Positions 14,539 to 22,781 of a stretch of 24,755 bases of DNA are shown here, piece by piece. Source of the DNA: JAXGPP01 sp964436865 (GTDB lineage Bacteria > Planctomycetota > Planctomycetia > Pirellulales > Thermoguttaceae); NCBI GenBank assembly GCA_964436865.1, contig CAYTFK010000067.1:1-24755 (forward strand), given 5' to 3'. Position 1 is the first letter of the stretch. Every line of letters starts with the position of its first letter. Under the pieces are notes generated by a model that saw nothing but the letters and a program-made list of their open reading frames with translations, searched no databases and was not told where the DNA came from. The position numbers and the translations under genes were made by a program.

Positions 14539-15951
14539 TCAATCGCCCTTTGAGAGGCGTGGAGAAGGTATGGCGAGAAAGCGATCGCCCACTCGGTCAG
14601 CCGGGCTTCGCATCGATAACCAGATCGCGAGCCCGTGAAATACTACGGTTGCCGTCCCGCTCAGTAGCAATCCAGCGGCCGCGCCATGCAATCCGTAGCT
14701 TCCCACCAGCGGGGGCAGGATTGCCAGCAATAGAAGCACGGTCGCCAGACGAATCAGCATCTGCGTGCGGAAACACCGCATTGACTCGATGCCTCGGCCC
14801 AAGGGGCCCGCGACCTGTTGCAGAGTCATTCCGACCATCAAGAGCACCGCCAGTCCCCTGTGCCCCACCAACTCGGGGCCGTAAAGAAGCCCCAGCACTT
14901 GGTCGGCCGCCACCGCCATCACGGCGGTGAGCAAAAGCCCCGGTGCGGCGGCGACTGCCAGCAGCAACGCGAGCAGCTTCCAGTACGCGCGGCGTTGGCC
15001 TTGGGCATGATGACGGGCCAGACGCGCGATGCTCGACTGGCCAAGCGCGGTCGTCACCATCGTGCCGAGTGAAGCCAATGCCACAATGGCCGCAAAGACT
15101 CCCAAGGCGTGTCTGCCCAGTTCCTCTTCCACCGCGTAGCGAGGCAGGTTGGGTGATAGCGCGGTGAGCGACGCCACCACCCCCAGCGGAAGCGTGACCC
15201 AAGCCAGCCTCGCCAGCGTGCGAGCATTCCAGCACGGTAGCATCTCGCGAAAGGCCTCCTGCGGCCGCCGAGGTCGAACTGAGTTCCAACGCAGCACTCG
15301 GTAGCCGTTAGGGATTTCAAATAGTACCAGCGTGGCTGCTAGAGCTGCGGCCAGTCCGGCCATTCCTCCGGCTGGGCTGCCGGTCAGCAAGCTTCCCACG
15401 GCCAAGAATGCCAGGCCCAACGGTCCCTGGATGATCAACGCGATGCCGATCCGATCCATCCGTTCGTGCTGCTGCATGAGCCCGTGAAATACGTCGCTCA
15501 CCGATTCAAACGCCTTACCGAAGGCGGTGACCAGGATCAGCCATGCCATACGGCCCTCATAACCGTTCCATGTCACCACGCCTGCCGCGGAGAGCAAGAA
15601 TACGGCGATCGAAATCAGGCGCAGTCCGAGGTAGTCGCCAAAGCGATACTGGCCGCTCACGTCGGTGACTTGTGCGCTTCGAAGTCCGAGGTTGGCCAAC
15701 GCAACCATGGGCGTGGTGATGGCGAACGCCAGCACCACCTCTCCCACCATGCTCAATCCGCCAATCTGGGCCAGGACAACGAAGATCCCCCACCGCGACA
15801 GCCCGGCAGCCGCGTTGCCCGCCACAATCCAGGAGAAGTTGCGCCCCAGCGTGAGCGGCCGAAGTCGTGGTTCCACCACGGGGTGGACGGCCGGCGCCGC
15901 AGTCCCCTTGCATCCTCCCCTGGCTCCCACGATCTCCAGCGTGCTGCTCAA
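14539..15951 (-). CDS. MOP-family polysaccharide flippase (Wzx/oligosaccharide flippase-like)
   Basis: A polytopic protein of about 470 residues with 12 or more hydrophobic helices, in the style of the MOP superfamily polysaccharide exporters that flip lipid-linked glycan units across the inner membrane. The core begins LTLGRNFSWIVAGNAAAGLS, continues with paired helices such as IGGLSMVGEVVLAFAITTPM, and ends near LLLSGTATVVFHGLAIWLSM. The mid-protein contains LPRYAVEEELGRHALGVFAA, typical of Wzx-type proteins. No ATG precedes the core in this frame: the longest frame begins with a TTG at 16137 and adds 62 Arg/Gly/Pro-rich residues. The TTG at 15951 with AGAAGG upstream is the best start. No glycosyltransferase lies beside it, so the substrate is unknown. 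Confidence 0.85.
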   Translation of the reverse strand: MSSTLEIVGARGGCKGTAAPAVHPVVEPRLRPLTLGRNFSWIVAGNAAAGLSRWGIFVVLAQIGGLSMVGEVVLAFAITTPMVALANLGLRSAQVTDVSGQYRFGDYLGLRLISIAVFLLSAAGVVTWNGYEGRMAWLILVTAFGKAFESVSDVFHGLMQQHERMDRIGIALIIQGPLGLAFLAVGSLLTGSPAGGMAGLAAALAATLVLFEIPNGYRVLRWNSVRPRRPQEAFREMLPCWNARTLARLAWVTLPLGVVASLTALSPNLPRYAVEEELGRHALGVFAAIVALASLGTMVTTALGQSSIARLARHHAQGQRRAYWKLLALLLAVAAAPGLLLTAVMAVAADQVLGLLYGPELVGHRGLAVLLMVGMTLQQVAGPLGRGIESMRCFRTQMLIRLATVLLLLAILPPLVGSYGLHGAAAGLLLSGTATVVFHGLAIWLSMRSPADRVGDRFLAIPSPRLSKGD

Positions 15952-16888
15952 CCCGTCAACCTTCTGATTTCGAGAGGAACGAGGCGGAGCGTCGCAGAGC
16001 GGGAATTCGGGGCGTGCGGCAACGCGCGCGTTCGCTTCCACCACACATCCTCGCCCGACCCCGCCACCAAAACCGGCACCCGCCAGAGCAGGCGCACTGC
16101 GACCGCCGCGGAAAGGGTGGGAGGTTATGTTGGTCAAGCCGCGCCGTCAAGACGACTTGCCACACACCCCCACCGAGAGGAGGTCCGGTCTGGGACCCGC
16201 GCCCGGCAATCCCCGCCGGATTGTTCTCGATTCTCTTCACGGCCGCGCCGTATTTGCTCATGTTCCACCTGAATGTGCAACGAGGGCGAAGGCAACGAGC
16301 CCGGTTTCCCGGTCGGAAGACTCGGGAAGTGTTGCACAGGCAGACCGGGAGCCAGCCGTGCGACGACCATTCTTGTTGCCAGAAGGCGACGACGGTTGTG
16401 GCTTTGACGCAACGCGCCGCACGGCTTATGTCGCCTGGTCGGATGGTTGCGTGAGGCTGGTGACGGTCCTTCCGCAAATGACTCGCGCCGCCGGACACTA
16501 GCGCTCAGGATGACGGCAGCCGCAGCCGCATGCGATTCCAGTCTCCATGCGGTTGCCGGCGGAGATAGTCTCTCTCCCCGGGGCAGAACTGTGACCTATG
16601 GTTGGGTGAGCGTCCCAGACGCCTGACTGATCCCACTCACGGCCGAGGTTTGCACTGGAGGCGAAAGAGGCGTAGCCGAGCGCGGCCGACAATCGTCGGC
16701 AAGTACCGCCGGCCCCCCTTCGCGTTCCAGGCAAACGCCAAGAAACCCATTCGGGAATGCTTGGCCACCGCTCACCACAAGCCGCGAGTTAGCCTTTTCG
16801 CTCCTTTTCCTCTGCGGCTCGGATCGCCACGGCTGATCGTCCGCGCTCGCTTTTCGCGAACATCTCATCACCCCAAGTTCCTTTGTCC
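15952..16888. other. Gene-poor divergent region, possible beta-propeller gene remnant
   Basis: About 940 bp between the flippase start and the protease start. ORFs on both strands are Arg/Pro/Ser-rich and not protein-like. One exception is a plus-strand stretch ending at 16501, where GDDGCGFDATRRTAYVAWSD resembles one blade of a YncE-like beta-propeller (D-x-x-x-F-D-x-x-x-x-x-A-Y). No start or neighbouring blades were found. A perfect stem GCCGAC/GTCGGC sits at 16685-16700. No convincing promoter for the protease gene was identified. Confidence 0.3.
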
Positions 16889-19507
16889 ATGCGGCATCAC
16901 CGTCGACGCCGTCGTACGCAGCGGCCATTCCGTTTCGAGTGCATCGAGCCTCGCCTGGTCATGTCGGGAGGGTCGCCCGCCGGATTGGAGATCGACTATC
17001 TCGTCGAGCACCTTTCCGCTGCGGAAATCCAGTCCGCGCTGGCCGATTTCGACCGGTTCACGGGCCTGGGGGCGGCCCAACACAATTACGGCCTCACCGG
17101 CGAAGGACAGACCGTCGTCGTGATCGACACCGGCATTGCCTATAGTCACGAGTCGCTCGGCGCCGGCTTCGGCAGCAACTACCGCGTGGTCGGCGGATAC
17201 GATTTTGCCAACGGTGACCGCGATCCGTATGACGACGGGCCGACCGGTTCACACGGCACCCACGTAGCTGGAATCATCGCATCGGCCGATGCCGACAATC
17301 CCGGCGTCGCGCCGGGCGTTGACCTCGTTGCGCTCAAGGTCTTCGATGCGGCCGGCAATGGCCAGTTCGACTGGATTGAGCAGGCCCTCACCTGGGTGCA
17401 CCAGCATCGCAATTCCTTTCAGCACCCCATCACCACGGTCAATCTCTCGCTGGGATGCGATTATAACGGGAGCCAGCCTCCCGCATGGTCAACGATCGAG
17501 GACGAGCTGGCCCAACTCCAGGCCGACGGAATCTTCATCGCCGTGGCGGCCGGCAATTCCTTCGATGCATACGGCACCCCGGGCCTCAGCTACCCGGCGT
17601 CCAGCCCCTACGTGGTGCCGGTCAGCTCCGTCGACCCCAGCGGCGAGCTGAGCTACTACTCGCAGCGCCACCCGCGGGCGATCGCCGCGCCGGGACGCGG
17701 GATCCTCAGCAGCGTGCCGGATTACGCCGGCGACATGAACGGCCGCGATGACGATTTCGCCCGCTATTCGGGCACCAGCATGGCGGCGCCGTTCGTGGCG
17801 GGGGCGAGCGTCCTGCTGCGGCAGGCGTACGAGTTCGTGGGCGTCGCCGCGACGCAGAACATGCTCTACAGCGTTATGCGCAACACGGCCGACGTGATCC
17901 GCGACGCCGCAACGGGGATCGATGTCTATCGGTTGAACATCGCTCGAGCGCTCGACAGCATCATCCCTGCCGACGATTTCGCGTCCGCGCCTGAAACGGC
18001 CTGGCGGCTGGAAACGGTAACCGACACGATCTCTGTATCTGGAGCCATCTCGCGTCGCGACGATCGCGACTACTTCACGTTCACCGCCGGAACGAGTGGC
18101 CGTGTCTCACTCTCAGCCGGCACAACACACTGGCTGGAACCCGACTGGCACCTTGTCGGATGGAACGGCAGCGAAGTTGACGGCCGGTTGTCGTTTGACG
18201 TGGTCGCGGGCCAGAGTTACACGTTCGGAATGGGCACTTCCGCCGGACTGGGACGATACACGATCGACGTGCAGGTAATCCCGACTTCGGTCGCGGGCGA
18301 CGGCGTGACACAGCAGCATTTCCAGGGAGAGCGGATCACGACCGCAGGCCAGTGGTATTCTTTCACCGCCGGGCGCGACGGGTTCTTCACCGCCGAAGCC
18401 TTCTTCCGCCATACGGCCGGTGATGTCGATATCGAGGTGCTCGACGCCGCCCGCCGCGTACTCGCTGGCAGCTACTCCACTTCCGATTCGGAACGGGTAG
18501 ATGTCGAGGTTCGCCGCGGCGAAACGATCTACGTCCACGCGTTTGTCAGCGGCCTGGCGACGAATGGCGACGTCGATCTGCGGATCACGAATCTCGTCGG
18601 GCGGGCGGGCGATCAGGTGCAGGTCGCCGGCACCGCCGCGGACGATGTCTTTACCGCCACGGCCGATTTCGCGGCCCATCAGCTCACCGTCAATGGCGTG
18701 ACCTATACTTTCGACAGCCATGCCGTTCGCGGCATCTGGTTTGACGGCCAGGCCGGCTCGGACACGGCTCTCTTGATCGGCACCCGTGATAGTGACTCCG
18801 CCGTGCTCCGAGTCGGCTCGGCCGACCTTACCGGCTCCGGCTACCTGCTGGCCGCCGCCGCCGAGCAGATCACCGTTCGCTCGGGCGGAGGCGTCGATAA
18901 GGCCTCGTTCTACGATTCGCCGGGTGACGACCGCTTCCAGGCTGGCCCGCGTACCGCCTTGCTTGCCGGTCCGGGCTTTCTCAATCGGGCCCAGGGCTTT
19001 CGCAACGTCTACGCCTATGCCACGGCCGGCGGCCGCGACACCGCCCAGCTAAACGACTCCGTCGCCAACGACAAGCTGGCTGCTTCACCAACTTGGGCGA
19101 AGCTCTGGGGCGCCGGTTATGCGATCCGCGTTGAGCAGTTCGACGCCGTGCATGCCCTCGCCACCGGCGGCGGCCGTGATACGGCTCGCCTCTACGATTC
19201 AGCGGGCGACGATGTACTCACCCGGACCGCCAACTTCGTTCTGTTGAGCGGGTCGGGTTTCGCAAACCGGGCCAAGGGATTCGAGAACGTCCGGGCGTTC
19301 AGTCAAGGGGGCGAAGACCGGGCATTCCTCAATGATTCGCTGCTTGACGATCACTTCCAGGCCGCCGGAAACTTCGCCCGCGTCACCAATCGCCGCACCG
19401 ATCTGCTGATCCACGGTTTCGCTTATCTCCAAGCCGAAACCAGTCGGCAGAACGACCGCCTCGACCTCCAAGCCGTCGACTTCGTCCTCGAAACCTTGCA
19501 GGTGTAG
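16889..19507 (+). CDS. Secreted subtilisin-like serine protease (S8) with LEPR-type N-terminus and C-terminal repeats
   Basis: An 872-residue protein. The N-terminus is basic and carries FRFECIEPRLVMSGG at about residues 14-28, a variant of the LEPR-XLL motif at the N-terminus of many planctomycete surface proteins. The S8 domain spans about residues 55-330, with the catalytic triad Asp80 (VVVIDTGI), His122 (GSHGTHVAG) and Ser297 (YSGTSMAAP), and oxyanion Asn223 (AAGNS). Two regions at about 350-570 resemble bacterial pre-peptidase C-terminal domains (RDYFTFTAGTSG, QWYSFTAGRDGF). The end contains tandem ~47-residue repeats. All triad residues are intact, so it is probably active. The frame opens with a TTG at 16883, but the ATG at 16889 is preferred; neither has a clear Shine-Dalgarno sequence. 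It is convergent with cheX, with no clear terminator in the 90 bp between them. Confidence 0.92.
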   Translation: MRHHRRRRRTQRPFRFECIEPRLVMSGGSPAGLEIDYLVEHLSAAEIQSALADFDRFTGLGAAQHNYGLTGEGQTVVVIDTGIAYSHESLGAGFGSNYRVVGGYDFANGDRDPYDDGPTGSHGTHVAGIIASADADNPGVAPGVDLVALKVFDAAGNGQFDWIEQALTWVHQHRNSFQHPITTVNLSLGCDYNGSQPPAWSTIEDELAQLQADGIFIAVAAGNSFDAYGTPGLSYPASSPYVVPVSSVDPSGELSYYSQRHPRAIAAPGRGILSSVPDYAGDMNGRDDDFARYSGTSMAAPFVAGASVLLRQAYEFVGVAATQNMLYSVMRNTADVIRDAATGIDVYRLNIARALDSIIPADDFASAPETAWRLETVTDTISVSGAISRRDDRDYFTFTAGTSGRVSLSAGTTHWLEPDWHLVGWNGSEVDGRLSFDVVAGQSYTFGMGTSAGLGRYTIDVQVIPTSVAGDGVTQQHFQGERITTAGQWYSFTAGRDGFFTAEAFFRHTAGDVDIEVLDAARRVLAGSYSTSDSERVDVEVRRGETIYVHAFVSGLATNGDVDLRITNLVGRAGDQVQVAGTAADDVFTATADFAAHQLTVNGVTYTFDSHAVRGIWFDGQAGSDTALLIGTRDSDSAVLRVGSADLTGSGYLLAAAAEQITVRSGGGVDKASFYDSPGDDRFQAGPRTALLAGPGFLNRAQGFRNVYAYATAGGRDTAQLNDSVANDKLAASPTWAKLWGAGYAIRVEQFDAVHALATGGGRDTARLYDSAGDDVLTRTANFVLLSGSGFANRAKGFENVRAFSQGGEDRAFLNDSLLDDHFQAAGNFARVTNRRTDLLIHGFAYLQAETSRQNDRLDLQAVDFVLETLQV
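18890..19450 (+). repeat. Four tandem ~47-residue repeats within the protease gene
   Basis: Repeat units begin at 18890, 19031, 19172 and 19310, giving periods of 47, 47 and 46 codons. Each unit has the pattern G-x-D-x-A-x-L/F-x-D-S, then D-D/N-D, an x-F-x-x-A segment, a G-x-G/A turn, and A-x-G-F-x-x-V-x-A. The last unit is degenerate after its first half. DNA identity is low, so the units are old duplications. They probably form a beta-rich surface module. Confidence 0.75.
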
Positions 19508-19597
19508 CCGTACGAAGACGGCTGTCTGTGCACCGGGAGGACCGGACGCGCTGCCGCGACAGATTCTCTCTCCAGCAACTGAGCGTCGGCCGCGGCG

Positions 19598-20125
19598 TCA
19601 CAGCCGAATGAGCGACATCGCCACCTGGATCAGCCGATCCGAGAGCATCACGGCATGCTTGTCTTCGTGCTCGAAGGTCGCCGCCACGTACTGCAGTCCC
19701 TTGGCGTACGCGATCTGGTAGTTCTGGCCGACGATCACCGAGGGAACCGTGACGTTGGTGAAGGCCCAAGGAGAGCCGCCGAGTCCTTTCTTGATGCCGC
19801 CGGCGATGATGTTTGTGATCTCGCCGACGCCATCGATGACCTGGTGGTTCAACGTGTCGACGGAATCCTGAAGCAGCCCGCCGACCGCCGTGATGGCGAC
19901 CCGCTCGGCCATGTTCACCGTGATGAATCCCGACACGTCGCCGTGAACACCGATCATTCCGGTGACCGTGCCCGGGTCTCGCATGGGAACCGACGAGAGC
20001 CCCACGCACCGTGCCTGCGTGTTGCACATGGCCAGGCAGTTTTCGACCGCGGTAACGATCGCGTTGGCCTGGACGGGGTCGGCCATGAAACGGCTGAGGG
20101 CATCTTGGACCGGGGCGGAGGGCAT
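19598..20125 (-). CDS. cheX: CheX-family chemotaxis phosphatase-like protein
   Basis: A 175-residue protein of the CheC/CheX/FliY group, which removes phosphate from CheY-type receiver domains. The catalytic E-x-x-N motif is present as E102-I-T-N105 in GVGEITNIIAGGIKKGLG. Other family features are SGFITVNMAERVAITAVGG and TVPSVIVGQNYQIAYAKG. It has only the one E-x-x-N motif, as in CheX rather than CheC. No kinase, CheY or methyl-accepting protein lies in the window, so it is an orphan here. It follows the sigma54 activator gene on the same strand after 221 bp. It may act on a receiver elsewhere. Family call is good; the substrate is unknown. Confidence 0.87.
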   Translation of the reverse strand: MPSAPVQDALSRFMADPVQANAIVTAVENCLAMCNTQARCVGLSSVPMRDPGTVTGMIGVHGDVSGFITVNMAERVAITAVGGLLQDSVDTLNHQVIDGVGEITNIIAGGIKKGLGGSPWAFTNVTVPSVIVGQNYQIAYAKGLQYVAATFEHEDKHAVMLSDRLIQVAMSLIRL

Positions 20126-20346
20126 GATCGCTTGCCTGATGGGGTGGGCTGAGGACGGCGGCTCATCCGGCCGTCGGAGTACGAGATCGCGGGCATCTCA
20201 CACAACTATGCGTCACGAATTGCCGCGACGCCGGGTGGCCAGCCGGAAATTGATCCCCAGGCCTAGAGTTCGCCCCCTCGTCCGGGCAGGTGGCTAGAAG
20301 CGTCTTCTGCGCCGGTCGATGTTCAGGGCAGACAGCGAAAGGGGCG

Positions 20347-22407
20347 TCACCCTGTTGGAGGGCCAGGGCGGTGGCCGCCCTGTCGGCGACGTTCCGCCCG
20401 ACGCTCTTCACCGATGGCATAACGGCGGATTTTACGATCCAGCGTCGATCGCTCGATCCCCAGGATGGTAGCTGTGCGGCTCTTGTTCCAGCCGGTGTGG
20501 CGAAGGGTCGCCAGGATGTGCCGCCGCTCCACATCGGAGAGGGAAACGGGACGGAACACCTGTTCCTGGAGGCTGGCTTCGGTGGTGTCTCCCATCGTCG
20601 CCAGGTTGGAGAGGAGGAGATCCTCCGGCTCAATGTACTCGCCGCCGCAAAGCACGACTGCCCGTTCGATGACGTTCTTCAGTTCGCGCACGTTGCCCGG
20701 CCAGCGGTAGCTCAATAGCAATTCCATGGCTCGGTCGCTGAATCCGACGATCTTGCGACCTGTTTCCGCCTTGTACCTCGTCAAGAAAAAATCGGCCAGT
20801 ACGGGAATATCCTCCGGGCGCTTCCGCAGCGCGGGGACAACGACTTCCAGCACGCGGAGCCGGAAGAACAGGTCATGGCGGAAACGTCCCTCGACCACCT
20901 CCTTCTCCAGGTCGCGGTTGGTAGCGGCGATGACTCGGACGTCGACCTTTACCGGCTTGCTGCCGCCGACTCGCTCGAAGGGGTGCCCTTCGAGGACGCG
21001 GAGAAACTTGGCCTGGATGTTGGAACTCATCTCGCCGATCTCGTCGAGCATGATGGTCCCCAGGTGGGCAGCCTCGAACTTGCCGATCTTGCGGTCGGTA
21101 GCGCCGGTAAAGGCACCCCGTTCGTGGCCGAAAAGTTCGCTCGCCAGCAGGTCTTCCGACAATGCCGCGCAGTTGAGGCAGACAAAGACGTTCTTGCGGC
21201 GGGCGCTGGAGTAATGGATGGCCCGCGCCACGAGTTCCTTGCCCACGCCGCTTTCCCCGCGGATGAGCACTGTCGACTTGGTCGCCGCAGCGCGGCCAAT
21301 CTCTTCGCCCACAATGCGTATCGCCTCGCTCCGGCCCACCAACTCGCTCTGGACGCCCAGTTGCTCGCGAAGCTGGACGTTCTCGATGCGGACCTGGGTG
21401 AGGTTCTCGGCCAGTTCCTGACGTCGCGTGAGATTCGTGAGAGCAACCGCGACGGTATCGGCGACTGCCAGCGTGAATTCGAGGTCATCCGGGTCGGGGA
21501 CGCGTCCGGGATCAGTCGAGTACAAATGGAACAGCCCCAGCACCTTGCGCCCTCGCCGCACCGGGGCGCAGATGACGCTCGTGGCCTGGATTTCTCCCTT
21601 GCTGTCGCGGTTGCCCAGATTGCTGTCGCCCATGATGTTGCGGGCCAGCACCGCTTCGCCTTCGCGGAGCACGGTGGAGGCCAGGAAGTTCGACACCCGG
21701 TGGTACCGCTGACCGACGGTGGTCCGCGATGCGACCAATTCCAGGTCGACTCCGGTGGGGACTCCGCGATGATCGCGCGGCAACAGGAGCAAGGCGCCGG
21801 TATCGACCTGAATCGCCTCAAACAACCCGGACAGGGCCTGTTCCGCCATGGTGGCCACATCAGGCGCTTTGCCCAAGTCGAACGCCAGGCGGCACAGCTT
21901 GGCAGCCGCCCGGCCGACTCGCGACCCCCCCGACTCGGCCTTCTCGGCGCTTTCCAGGAACCGGATTTGCCCGCGGCGGTGGGTGATGGTCGTGGGCTCA
22001 TAGTCGGCCCCGACCCCGGCATCGTCGTCGTCGGCTTCAGCCGCCTCCCCTCCCTCGCCGGGAGCCTTGAGCGACGGCAAGGTGCCGTCGGAAAAGGCCT
22101 GGCTAAGATTATTCACGAACACGAGTTGCGATCGGCCGATCCGGATCGTGTCGCCTGGTTCGAGCGTCCGGTCGCCGGTCAGGAGGACGTCGCCCACGAC
22201 GGTGCCGTTGCGGCTTTCCAGGTCGCGAAGTGTCCATTTGCCTTCCGAGAGGAACACCTCCGCATGGCTGCGGCTGCAGCGCTCGTCGGAAATGACGATC
22301 TGATTGGTCGGCGCCCGCCCGATGGTCACCGACTGGCCGGGAATAAGCCGGAAAACGTCGGTCCACTTCGATCCTTCGCGTATGACGAGGTAGGCTAGTT
22401 CCGCCAC
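20347..22407 (-). CDS. FHA-GAF sigma54-dependent transcriptional activator
   Basis: A 686-residue bacterial enhancer-binding protein. In order: an FHA domain (about 8-100, with the phosphothreonine-binding pattern IGRAPTNQIVI, RSHAEV and SRNGT), a GAF sensor (about 180-325), a short coiled linker, an AAA+ domain (about 353-580) with Walker A GESGVGKE 384-391, the sigma54-contacting GAFTGA 431-436 and Walker B MLDEIGE, and a Fis-type helix-turn-helix (about 625-665). No receiver domain is present, so control is probably by Ser/Thr-kinase phosphorylation read by the FHA domain and by a ligand at the GAF domain. The frame is open to 22536, but the added 43 residues do not look like FHA. The GTG at 22407 has GGAG 6 bases upstream and is chosen. 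Target promoters are not known. Confidence 0.92.
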   Translation of the reverse strand: MAELAYLVIREGSKWTDVFRLIPGQSVTIGRAPTNQIVISDERCSRSHAEVFLSEGKWTLRDLESRNGTVVGDVLLTGDRTLEPGDTIRIGRSQLVFVNNLSQAFSDGTLPSLKAPGEGGEAAEADDDDAGVGADYEPTTITHRRGQIRFLESAEKAESGGSRVGRAAAKLCRLAFDLGKAPDVATMAEQALSGLFEAIQVDTGALLLLPRDHRGVPTGVDLELVASRTTVGQRYHRVSNFLASTVLREGEAVLARNIMGDSNLGNRDSKGEIQATSVICAPVRRGRKVLGLFHLYSTDPGRVPDPDDLEFTLAVADTVAVALTNLTRRQELAENLTQVRIENVQLREQLGVQSELVGRSEAIRIVGEEIGRAAATKSTVLIRGESGVGKELVARAIHYSSARRKNVFVCLNCAALSEDLLASELFGHERGAFTGATDRKIGKFEAAHLGTIMLDEIGEMSSNIQAKFLRVLEGHPFERVGGSKPVKVDVRVIAATNRDLEKEVVEGRFRHDLFFRLRVLEVVVPALRKRPEDIPVLADFFLTRYKAETGRKIVGFSDRAMELLLSYRWPGNVRELKNVIERAVVLCGGEYIEPEDLLLSNLATMGDTTEASLQEQVFRPVSLSDVERRHILATLRHTGWNKSRTATILGIERSTLDRKIRRYAIGEERRAERRRQGGHRPGPPTG

Positions 22408-22413
22408 CGCCGA

Positions 22414-22417
22414 CTCC
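22414..22417 (-). promoter_or_regulatory. Ribosome binding site that decides the GTG start of the sigma54 activator
   Basis: GGAG on the minus strand (CTCC at 22414-22417) lies 6 bases before the GTG at 22407. The upstream ATG candidates at 22500 and 22536 lack a comparable site. Confidence 0.5.
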
Positions 22418-22625
22418 GAACGTGACGAGAACGAGAGCGCCCGGGTAGGCTCCCGATCCCCAGAGAAAAAGTACGAGAAGCCGCAATCCACCCTCCACAT
22501 TATCCGCGCGGGGGGGCGGTTGCAAGCATAGGCCATCCCCTCTTATAAGGGAATTGAGGCGCGGTGCTGTCTCTCCGCCTGGCGAGAGAGAATAATGGAA
22601 TGTATTGAAGGAAAGTGGGGTAGGG

Positions 22626-22665
22626 ATTTGCGTTGCAAATCGCTGAGGGCGGATTACTCTATAAT
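22626..22665 (+). promoter_or_regulatory. Candidate promoter and operator-like dyad upstream of the DUF1598 gene
   Basis: A perfect -10 box TATAAT is at 22660-22665, about 117 bp before the ATG. The -35 region at 16-18 bp spacing is poor; TTGCAA at 22633-22638 is 21 bp away. Just upstream the dyad ATTTGC-GTT-GCAAAT (22626-22640) could bind a dimeric regulator. A GG-N10-GC pattern at 22618-22631 resembles a weak sigma54 site, which is of interest because the divergent gene encodes a sigma54 activator. Confidence 0.35.
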
Positions 22666-22781
22666 TCGACACGATCTTCCGCCAACTTTTCACCGGCGAC
22701 TGCCGGCGCCGCGACCGCCCGCCGAGTAGAGGCTCAGCTTGGCGGCCGGATGTCCTACACGGATTGACCTGGAGATACGTC

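Noticed and set aside
20875..22398. Plus-strand ORF of 507 codons over the sigma54 activator
   Set aside because: Antisense shadow of a gene with intact FHA, GAF, AAA+ and Fis motifs. Length alone is not evidence in such GC-rich DNA.
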